Assembly (NCBI GenBank): GCA_945878965.1
Contig: CAMCUJ010000052.1
Location: forward strand, 1 to 8,185
Length of the DNA stretch: 8,185 nt
From: an uncultured Clostridia bacterium
Lineage (GTDB): Bacteria > Bacillota > Clostridia > Monoglobales > Monoglobaceae
Direction of reading: 5' to 3'
Made by a program: the position numbers and the translations under genes. Positions 1 to 5,478 of the stretch are shown piece by piece. Positions within the stretch are counted from its first letter, which is position 1; the number at the start of each line of letters is the position of its first letter. The notes below the pieces were generated by a model that searched no databases, was not told where the DNA came from, and saw nothing but the letters and a program-made list of their open reading frames with translations.

Positions 1-93
1 AACGAATGCGCCGAAGCTTGTAAGCGACTTAACTATTCCTGTGTACTTCTTGCCAACCTCTGCACTTGCCCAGAACTCAGCAGCCTTCTGCTC
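1..93 (-). repeat. S1 domain repeat, copy B (fourth S1 domain start)
   Basis: This stretch matches bases 253-345 at a period of exactly 252 bases (84 codons). Over 93 bases I count four differences (bases 10, 13, 35 and 90), with an unbroken 54-base identity from 36 to 89 against 288 to 341. It encodes the linker and first strands of an S1 domain (AAEFWASAEVGKKYTG onward). S1 domains normally diverge strongly from each other within one protein, so identity at the DNA level is notable. Confidence 0.9.
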
Positions 94-1746
94 CTTAAGC
101 TCCTTTACAAGAGAAATTCTGTTCTCTTCCTTGTTAAGCTCCTTGATATAAACCTCAAGAGTATCTCCAACCTTAACAACCTCTGACGGGTGCTTTATTC
201 TTACATTTGAAAGCTCTGAAATGTGGATAAGTCCGTCAACTCCGCCAAGGTCAACGAATGCACCAAAGCTTGTAAGCGACTTAACTGTTCCTGTGTACTT
301 CTTGCCAACCTCTGCACTTGCCCAGAACTCAGCAGCCTTCTTCTCGCTTATTTCCTTTGCAACCTCTTTTATAGAACCTACAACTCTTACTCTGCCTCGT
401 CTGTCCTTATCCATCTTTATAATTCTGAAAGAAACCTCTGTATTAAGAAGTGTTCCTAAATCATCAATGTAACGCTCTGCAGCCTCTGATGCCGGAATAA
501 ATACTCTTACTCCCTTTGCAATTGTTACTACTCCGCCCTTTACAAGCTCTACTATTCTGCCGTTTAGAACTGTCTTATTTTCAAAATCTGCCTCAAGATC
601 TCTTAGACCCTTTTCAGCATCTATCTTCTTCTTTGAAAGTGTAACAACTCCATCTCTGTCGCTTACTAAAATTACAAATACATCTACCTCATCACCAACG
701 CTTAATATATCCTTTGGATCAACTGTAGTATCATTTGTAAGCTCAGATACAGGAATAACACCGTCATACTTATTCCCAATATCAACTCTTACCTCTGTAG
801 GTGTTACGTCTATAACAACACCCTTTATGATATCGCCTGTGTTTAGCGGCTTTAATGTTTTCTCTAAAGCCTCTTCAAAGTTCATTTCATTTGTAATGTC
901 CGCCATGTGTAATTTTGCCTCCTTGATTACCCATTCCGGAGTTGATGCTCCGGCGGTAATGCCTACTTTTTTATTTATATTTTGTTTTAATATATTTACA
1001 TAATTCTTAAGCTCTGCGGCATTCTCTATCTTAAACGCCTCAGCGCAGCTTACTTTACATATCTCATAAAGCTTTTCCGTGTTAGAGCTGTTTCTGCCGC
1101 CGATTACAAACATAATATCAGATTTTTCCGCAAGCTCCCTCGCAGACCTCTGACGTTCTTCGGTTGCAATACATATTGTATCAAAAAAATTGAGATTTGT
1201 AAAATGTTTTTTTAAATTTTCTTGAATTTTTTTAAACTTTTCTTTCCTGAGCGTCGTTTGTGCAACAACACTAACCTCTTTTTCCTTATAAAGCGAAAGA
1301 ATTTTTTCCATATCCTCGTCACTCGAAATTATAACCGCCGTGTTTTCACACCAGCCGTTAATCCCTTTAACCTCAGGATGGTTCTCATCACCGACAATTA
1401 TAATCTGCCTGCCCATTTTAAATTCTTCCTCAACTATACGGTGAATTTTCTTTACATATGGACAGGTGGCGTCTATAATATTAATATCTCTTTCCATTAA
1501 GAATTCATATTCCGCCTTGGAAATTCCGTGAGCACGTATTATAACATCGCTGCCGCTTGGAATTTTTTCTATTTCCTCTATACAGAATACATTATGCTTT
1601 TCCAAATCTTCTGTCACATCACGATTATGGATAAGCATTCCATAGGTATAAGTAATTCTATCGCTGTCCTTTCTATTATACGCTATTTTTACCGCTCTGT
1701 CAACACCAAAACAAAAACCTGCTTTATCTGCAACTGTTATTTTCAT
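1..1746 (-). CDS. ispH: Bifunctional HMBPP reductase (IspH) / ribosomal protein S1 fusion, 3' part missing
   Basis: I translated this minus-strand frame by hand: it is open for 582 codons from ATG 1746 to base 1 and continues outside the window. Residues 1-280 are IspH, the [4Fe-4S] enzyme that reduces HMBPP to IPP and DMAPP in the last MEP-pathway step. Visible are cluster cysteines C12 (AGFCFGVDRAV), C95 (DATCPYV) and C192 (TICIATEERQ), H40, H123 and E125 (ENHPEV), and the substrate loop GGRNSSNTEKL (216-226). From 281 it becomes ribosomal protein S1, with S1 RNA-binding domains at about 303-371, 390-456 and 480-548 and a fourth beginning near 564 (KKYTG.VKSLTSFGAFV). Its start lies inside plsC (23-base overlap) with only a weak upstream GGGG, so coupling to plsC translation is likely. 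The fusion itself is known in Clostridia. Lysine codon use differs sharply between the two halves, and an internal start is possible (see findings). Confidence 0.96.
   Translation of the reverse strand, partial: MKITVADKAGFCFGVDRAVKIAYNRKDSDRITYTYGMLIHNRDVTEDLEKHNVFCIEEIEKIPSGSDVIIRAHGISKAEYEFLMERDINIIDATCPYVKKIHRIVEEEFKMGRQIIIVGDENHPEVKGINGWCENTAVIISSDEDMEKILSLYKEKEVSVVAQTTLRKEKFKKIQENLKKHFTNLNFFDTICIATEERQRSARELAEKSDIMFVIGGRNSSNTEKLYEICKVSCAEAFKIENAAELKNYVNILKQNINKKVGITAGASTPEWVIKEAKLHMADITNEMNFEEALEKTLKPLNTGDIIKGVVIDVTPTEVRVDIGNKYDGVIPVSELTNDTTVDPKDILSVGDEVDVFVILVSDRDGVVTLSKKKIDAEKGLRDLEADFENKTVLNGRIVELVKGGVVTIAKGVRVFIPASEAAERYIDDLGTLLNTEVSFRIIKMDKDRRGRVRVVGSIKEVAKEISEKKAAEFWASAEVGKKYTGTVKSLTSFGAFVDLGGVDGLIHISELSNVRIKHPSEVVKVGDTLEVYIKELNKEENRISLVKELKEQKAAEFWASAEVGKKYTGIVKSLTSFGAFV
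253..345 (-). repeat. S1 domain repeat, copy A (third S1 domain start)
   Basis: This is the upstream partner (in reading direction) of the repeat at 1-93. At protein level residues 470-498 equal residues 554-582 except for T486 versus I570. The period of 84 codons is one S1 domain plus linker, so the duplicated unit is a whole domain, although the remainder of the unit cannot be compared because the window ends. Confidence 0.9.
904..924 (-). promoter_or_regulatory. Candidate internal ribosome binding site and ATG for free S1
   Basis: Within the fusion gene, AAGGAGG occupies 924-918 and is followed, 11 bases on, by an in-frame ATG at 906-904 (Met281). The site falls exactly where the IspH fold ends (after the ASTPEW motif) and S1 begins. 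The residues that follow (MADITNEMNFEEAL) resemble the N-terminus of a stand-alone clostridial S1. The match to anti-Shine-Dalgarno is much better than that of the ispH start itself. The spacing is longer than the usual 5-9 bases, and AAG GAG GC is also ordinary coding sequence (Lys-Glu-Ala), so function is inferred. Confidence 0.4.
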
Positions 1747-2341
1747 AAATCTTCAACCCCGCAAGCTTGGCAATAGTAGGCATTATAACATCATCTGTGA
1801 ATTTCTGATAATGCTCTGCCTCATCCTTTTCAAAGCACAATTCATCCGGAGTTATAAATTTTCCGACAGTTATATTAAGTCTGCCTCTGAATTTATATTC
1901 ACCGAAAATTCCGACCGGAAGTATTCCGACTCCGGCACGCGAAGCAAGGAGTGCCGCTCCCTGTTTACCTTTTCTCAGCATTCCTTTAACCTTAGAGCGG
2001 CCGCCCTCCGGAAACATTGCAACAACCTCACCGCTTTTTAAAATCTTAAGTGCTGTTTTTATGGCGGTTACATCTTTGGCACCTCTCTTTATCGGAAAGG
2101 CGCCGAGCTTTCGGAAAAGACCGCCTAAAAATTTATTTTTGAAAAGCTCTTCCTTTGCCATATAATTAAGCTTTACCGGAAGAGCTATTCCCAAAACAGG
2201 TGGGTCGAAATTACTTTTATGATTACAAACAACAACAAAGTTTTTGTCATCCGGAATATTTTCAAGACCCTCCACTTTAATTTTGAATATAGTTCTGAAA
2301 ATTGCATTGCAAACTACTTTTCCAAAAGAATATAAACTCAT
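1724..2341 (-). CDS. plsC: 1-acyl-sn-glycerol-3-phosphate acyltransferase (PlsC family)
   Basis: The product is a 205-residue PlsC-type acyltransferase, expected to add the second acyl chain to lysophosphatidic acid, giving phosphatidic acid for membrane phospholipids. The catalytic NHxxxxD box is NHKSNFD with H41 and D46. The glycerophosphate-binding block is FPEGGRS (110-116), and a third conserved block is LLASRAGVGILPVGIFG (131-147). The length is normal for the short bacterial subfamily. No clear transmembrane helix is visible; the hydrophobic N-terminal segment (about 1-20) probably sits at the membrane surface. The ATG overlaps the cmk stop as ATGA, a sign of translational coupling, with GAGG in the end of cmk serving as a weak ribosome binding site. 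Its own 3' end overlaps ispH by 23 bases. The cmk-plsC-ispH/S1 order is common in Clostridia. Acyl donor and exact acceptor cannot be read from sequence. Confidence 0.95.
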   Translation of the reverse strand: MSLYSFGKVVCNAIFRTIFKIKVEGLENIPDDKNFVVVCNHKSNFDPPVLGIALPVKLNYMAKEELFKNKFLGGLFRKLGAFPIKRGAKDVTAIKTALKILKSGEVVAMFPEGGRSKVKGMLRKGKQGAALLASRAGVGILPVGIFGEYKFRGRLNITVGKFITPDELCFEKDEAEHYQKFTDDVIMPTIAKLAGLKIYENNSCR

Positions 2342-3012
2342 TTTCCCAGCCTCTTATTTATAGTTTCTGTTATAAGCTTAACCGACTCATCCTGCGAAAA
2401 ACCGGTTGTATCCACAACTACGGCATCATCCGCCGCCTTAAGCGGTGCAAATTCACGTTCGGAATCGTTTTTATCACGGTACTGCATATCGCTTTTAACC
2501 TCATCAAAAGTACAATTAACACCTTTTTGGAGAAGCTCCTCATATCTGCGTCTTGCACGCTCGTCACACGTTGCCGTAAGAAAAATCTTTACATCAGCAT
2601 TTGGAAGAACATAGGTTCCTATATCTCTGCCGTCCATTATTACGTTTTTAGTTTCCGCAAGCTTTCTCTGAAGCTCCACAAGCTTAAGTCTTACATTGGT
2701 AATAACCGCAACATCGGACGCACCGACGGAAACCTCGGGAGTTCTTATCATATCGCTTACATTTTCTCCGTTTAAAAATATCTGCTGAGCATCGTTTTTA
2801 TAGTCAATATTTATATCTATCTCGTCCAAGACATCCGAAACCTCATCAGCGTTTTTGGTATTAACGCCCTTTCTGATTGCATAGAGTGCAACTGCTCTGT
2901 ACATGGCTCCGGTATCTATATAAATATAATTAAGCTTCTTTGAAACAATTTTTGAAATTGTACTCTTTCCGGCTCCTGCCGGTCCGTCTATTGCAATTTT
3001 TATTGTTTTCAT
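2338..3012 (-). CDS. cmk: Cytidylate kinase
   Basis: The 224-residue product is CMP/dCMP kinase, a cytosolic P-loop enzyme that phosphorylates CMP and dCMP from ATP in pyrimidine salvage and nucleotide supply. The P-loop is GPAGAGKST (10-18). The CMP-binding segment is YIDTGAMYRA (31-40), followed by MDGRDIGTYVLP (126-137) with R129 and D130. The lid-like YRDKNDSER (178-186) supplies further arginines, and AADDAVVVDTTG (194-204) is the typical C-terminal strand. Length is normal for the family. I start at ATG 3012 rather than the TTG three bases earlier, because AAGAGGTG (3025-3018) is 5 bases from the ATG but only 2 from the TTG. It shares an ATGA overlap with plsC. Linkage of cmk to an S1 gene is also known from the cmk-rpsA operon of Proteobacteria, so the association is ancient. 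Confidence 0.97.
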   Translation of the reverse strand: MKTIKIAIDGPAGAGKSTISKIVSKKLNYIYIDTGAMYRAVALYAIRKGVNTKNADEVSDVLDEIDINIDYKNDAQQIFLNGENVSDMIRTPEVSVGASDVAVITNVRLKLVELQRKLAETKNVIMDGRDIGTYVLPNADVKIFLTATCDERARRRYEELLQKGVNCTFDEVKSDMQYRDKNDSEREFAPLKAADDAVVVDTTGFSQDESVKLITETINKRLGK

Positions 3013-3017
3013 CAAAA

Positions 3018-3025
3018 CACCTCTT
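3018..3025 (-). promoter_or_regulatory. cmk ribosome binding site (decides the start)
   Basis: AAGAGGTG on the minus strand lies 5 bases before ATG 3012. A TTG directly precedes that ATG in the same frame, but its spacing of 2 bases would be too short, so the ATG is the likelier start. Confidence 0.7.
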
Positions 3026-3056
3026 CAAATTATGAATTATGAAATGTTTGCCGATA

Positions 3057-3668
3057 TTACAAGTCAGCGCGGGAAAAAATAATCACTCTGCGGTTCTCAG
3101 TTATCTGAAGCTTCACATATGCCGTATTCTTAATATCAAAACTCCGACTCTGCTGAAAGCTGAACCCAAAAACTGCCGAAAGCATAAACCTTATCGCATT
3201 AAGATGCGAAACAATAAGAACCCTTTCATCCTTAGCTCCCTCTACCGCCGATTTATGGTTATCAATTATCTTTTCCATGGCACGGCTTATTCTCTCTAAA
3301 ACATCAGCGGCACTCTCACCGTCACTTATCCTGTAATTTTCATAGTCAGCCTGCCACGCATCATATTCCTCTATATTCAGCTCTTTCATTTCCTCAACAA
3401 TTAAATTGTCAAAACAGCCAAAATTCCTCTCCTTTATGTCATCAAGCTTTATAATCTCAAGGCCCTGATTTTCATTCAGAATTTTAGCCGTCTGCATAGT
3501 TCTTGTAAGCGGACTCGCATATATTGCGTCAAACTTAATATCATTAAATACCGCCGCCTTTGCCTGCGAAATTCCAACCTCATTAAGCGGTATGTCCGTC
3601 GCTCCCAAAAACCTCATTGCTATATTACTGTCAGTCTGACCGTGCCGAAATAAATATAATTCAAGCAT
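3057..3668 (-). CDS. Histidine phosphatase family protein (phosphoglycerate mutase-like / CobC-like)
   Basis: The 203-residue product belongs to the histidine phosphatase superfamily, which hydrolyses phosphate esters through a phosphohistidine intermediate. The signature FRHGQTDSN (7-15) gives nucleophile H9 with R8. R56 lies in ASPLTRTMQTA (51-61), the probable proton donor E80 in KERNFG, and the second histidine H155 in VSHLNAIR. Two usually conserved spots deviate: the FGxxEG box reads FGCFDN (83-88), and the glycine-rich SHGG turn reads SHLN (154-157). The catalytic pocket nevertheless appears intact. The substrate is unknown; alpha-ribazole phosphatase (CobC), a small phosphosugar phosphatase or a phosphoglycerate mutase-like role are all possible. 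The start is ATG 3668 with GGAG a few bases upstream. It is separated by 61 bases from the CobK-like gene before it and 44 from cmk after it. Confidence 0.88.
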   Translation of the reverse strand: MLELYLFRHGQTDSNIAMRFLGATDIPLNEVGISQAKAAVFNDIKFDAIYASPLTRTMQTAKILNENQGLEIIKLDDIKERNFGCFDNLIVEEMKELNIEEYDAWQADYENYRISDGESAADVLERISRAMEKIIDNHKSAVEGAKDERVLIVSHLNAIRFMLSAVFGFSFQQSRSFDIKNTAYVKLQITENRRVIIFSRADL

Positions 3669-3729
3669 TTTTCTTCTCCATAATCCTGTATTCTATTCTC
3701 TATGTAATTATTAATTATCCGAGCTTTCT

Positions 3730-4959
3730 CTATTCAATGTCAAGCTCCTGCTTTACATACTTCACAAATTCACTCATATTAACAGTGCCGTCATCATTAA
3801 CTACCTTTGACTTCGGTACACCAAAAGTATTGTCGGAATCCTTTTCCTCAATCTCTGAATTTTCTTCCGAACTTTCAGAGTTAATACTAATTTTCACTAC
3901 GCTATCCTTTGATAAAAGTCCTTTCATTTCAGCCGCTGATACCGCTGTAGAATCATTTTTTGACTCATAAGCTTTCGTTTCATCGCCCAAATCCGTCTTA
4001 ATTTCTCTGTCATCCGCTTTTTCTAAGTCACTCTGCGGACTTTGAACGTTTTGAGTGTTTTGAGTGTTTTGTCCGCTTTGAGCTTCCTGCTTTGCAGCTT
4101 CAGAAGAATTATTTTCGGTTTTCTCAGGTCTAACTGAGTTTTCATCAGCCGTACTCTGTTCCTGCTTCTTTAAAGCCTTAAGACGTTCCTCTTCTTCCTG
4201 CCGCTTAACTTCTTCCTCAATCCGCTTTGCTTCAATAACTATTTTATCCGCAGTATCAAACGGCGTATAATATTCAGGCTTCGGCTTTTTAATCATTAAA
4301 ACCTCAGCGCCGATGCTTTTCGCAATAGTAAGCTTATTTAAAACGGAAATATTCTCATAGCAAACAAAGCGTGTAATTTTGTAACGCTCAGCAAGGCTTG
4401 AAATGTCGGAAGCACCCTCAATACTGCCCGACGGAATTATATTGGCAAACGGAATACTGCTTTCTACCGAAAAATCAATATCCATTTCACTGCCCTTAAG
4501 AACCGCCGTATAAAGCTTTCTTTTATCCAAAACCCACTCGGCTATATCCTTAATCTTTTCTGCACTGCCAAACATCAACGTTCTTTTATCATCACTGTTA
4601 AGAATATCCGCTGCCTCACCGACATTATCAAGAATCTTCACATTATCATATTCGCTGTAGTCCGCCTCAAATGGAAGATACTTTAAAAGAGGAATTTTAT
4701 TTTCACTGCAAATACGGCTTACTGTAAATGACGCCTCAGCTTCATTCTCATTGAGTGCGTCTATAACAGCATTTATCTTGTTTTCCGCCAAAACCCTGCG
4801 TATTCTGCCGTCCTTAAGACTCCCCGTCAAGGCATCACCAATTCCGAAAAGTCCCGCGTCATAAACGCTCGGAAGCATAGTAATAAAATCTATCGAGCTT
4901 CCCTCAAGCTGCTTTAGTATTTCTTTACCTCCCGATGTGTTTACCAAAACCAAAAGCAT
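3730..4959 (-). CDS. Protein with degenerate CobK/CbiJ-like N-terminal half and charged low-complexity tail
   Basis: The function of this 409-residue protein is unknown. Residues 1-231 follow the layout of precorrin-6A reductase (CobK/CbiJ). There is a Rossmann-like start, MLLVLVNTSGGKE, where the family has GGTSEGR. INAVIDALNENEAEAS (62-77) stands where it has VIDATHPFA. KIPLLKYLP (88-96) and IAKSIGAEVLMIKKP (212-226) match the family ends. The glycine-rich start, the DATHPFA box and the KxSGG motif are all altered, so reductase activity is unlikely. Residues 240-268 form a charged probable coiled coil (KRIEEEVKRQEEEERLK), about 269-378 are acidic and apparently disordered with xQ(N/S) repeats, and 379-409 return to ordered-looking sequence ending ELDIE. 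No signal peptide or membrane helix is seen, so it is probably cytoplasmic. It starts 2 bases after the zinc-ribbon gene, with its GAGGTGG ribosome binding site inside that gene, implying coupled translation. The fold call rests on motif recall only. Confidence 0.75.
   Translation of the reverse strand: MLLVLVNTSGGKEILKQLEGSSIDFITMLPSVYDAGLFGIGDALTGSLKDGRIRRVLAENKINAVIDALNENEAEASFTVSRICSENKIPLLKYLPFEADYSEYDNVKILDNVGEAADILNSDDKRTLMFGSAEKIKDIAEWVLDKRKLYTAVLKGSEMDIDFSVESSIPFANIIPSGSIEGASDISSLAERYKITRFVCYENISVLNKLTIAKSIGAEVLMIKKPKPEYYTPFDTADKIVIEAKRIEEEVKRQEEEERLKALKKQEQSTADENSVRPEKTENNSSEAAKQEAQSGQNTQNTQNVQSPQSDLEKADDREIKTDLGDETKAYESKNDSTAVSAAEMKGLLSKDSVVKISINSESSEENSEIEEKDSDNTFGVPKSKVVNDDGTVNMSEFVKYVKQELDIE
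4030..4083 (-). repeat. Degenerate 9-base tandem repeat encoding six xQ(S/N) tripeptides
   Basis: Six successive 9-base units encode AQS-GQN-TQN-TQN-VQS-PQS (residues 293-310) in the disordered tail of the CobK-like protein. Two central units are identical, and the flanking ones differ by a few bases. This has the look of slippage-driven expansion and is a likely site of length variation between strains. Confidence 0.85.
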
Positions 4960-4961
4960 AA

Positions 4962-5372
4962 TTACTCAACCACCTCAGCCTCAAATACCTTATCAGAGCT
5001 GTCATCTCCGTCATTATGAAGTTTATTTCCACATTTTGGACAAAAATCCATCTGTTTTTGGCATATATTTTCACAATTTCCGCATTTAATCGTATTTTTG
5101 ATGTCAGCAATCTCCATTTCAAGCTTAGCAATCATCTTCTTTTTTTCACGAATTAACTCACATTTTTGATTAACGCTGTCAAAAACATCACTTTCGTTTT
5201 CAAACTTATCATAAATTTCTTCACCGATTTCACGGTATATTATATCAATATCGTTTTTAAGGTCGAAAATGCTGTATTTAATTTTAGTTGACTCAAGAAT
5301 TTCCCCTGATTTTTTTACCGCTGTCTGTGCAGTATCTGTTACTATCTTTTTAACATTATCTAAAAAATCCAT
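4962..5372 (-). CDS. Small coiled-coil / zinc-ribbon protein
   Basis: The function is unknown. The product is a 136-residue, highly charged, apparently soluble protein. Residues 1-40 look like an amphipathic helix (MDFLDNVKKIV onward) and about 40-95 a helical hairpin or coiled coil rich in Glu, Lys and Ile. A treble-type zinc ribbon follows, with C97-x2-C100 and C111-x2-C114 (CGNC and CPKCG), plus an extra C104 between them. The last 20 residues are acidic and probably flexible. The architecture resembles the many clostridial zinc-ribbon proteins annotated only by that domain. Such ribbons usually serve protein or nucleic-acid contacts rather than catalysis. It starts at ATG 5372 behind GGAAGGG. 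It ends 2 bases before the CobK-like gene, whose ribosome binding site overlaps its last codons, so the two products are probably made together and may act together. The 106-base gap upstream of it contains a dyad. Confidence 0.8.
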   Translation of the reverse strand: MDFLDNVKKIVTDTAQTAVKKSGEILESTKIKYSIFDLKNDIDIIYREIGEEIYDKFENESDVFDSVNQKCELIREKKKMIAKLEMEIADIKNTIKCGNCENICQKQMDFCPKCGNKLHNDGDDSSDKVFEAEVVE

Positions 5373-5403
5373 AAACCCTTCCGCCTTTCATAACGTTTTG
5401 CGA

Positions 5404-5437
5404 ATTGATAAATTCAATTAAGAGAATTAATATCAAT
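5404..5437. promoter_or_regulatory. Imperfect inverted repeat in the leader of the zinc-ribbon gene
   Basis: The left arm ATTGATAAATTC (5404-5415) pairs with GAATT-AA-TATCAAT (5424-5437): twelve paired positions, a two-base bulge and an eight-base centre. It lies 32-65 bases upstream of the ATG at 5372 and has no adjoining T-run in the reading direction. It could be an operator dyad or a weak RNA stem. The surroundings are so AT-rich that chance is a serious alternative. Confidence 0.3.
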
Positions 5438-5478
5438 ACCAATCCAAATTAAATATTTTTTAATTTAACAATAATATT

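Noticed and set aside
221..472. Plus-strand open frames opposite the S1 region
   Set aside because: They mirror the well-supported fusion gene on the other strand, have no family resemblance, and occur as overlapping pairs, as expected of shadows.
1222..2775. Several plus-strand open frames of 76-157 residues opposite ispH, plsC and cmk
   Set aside because: The minus-strand genes carry full catalytic motifs; the plus-strand translations are rich in Phe, Tyr, Asn and Cys without recognisable motifs and are antisense artefacts.
3013..3015. TTG as the start of cmk
   Set aside because: It would leave only two bases after the ribosome binding site; the following ATG at 3012 has better spacing and is the stronger codon.
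4925..5131. A 68-codon minus-strand frame overlapping the zinc-ribbon gene and the start of the CobK-like gene
   Set aside because: It lies out of frame across two better-supported genes and would disrupt their 2-base junction; no motif supports it.
5408..5436. TTGATA as a -35 box for the zinc-ribbon gene
   Set aside because: No acceptable -10 box occurs 16-19 bases downstream; the best hexamers (ATTTAT, TTTATC) match poorly.
5446..5466. AAATTAAA-TATTT-TTTAATTT palindrome after ychF, considered as a terminator
   Set aside because: The stem is entirely A/T and thermodynamically weak, so it does not make a convincing intrinsic terminator.
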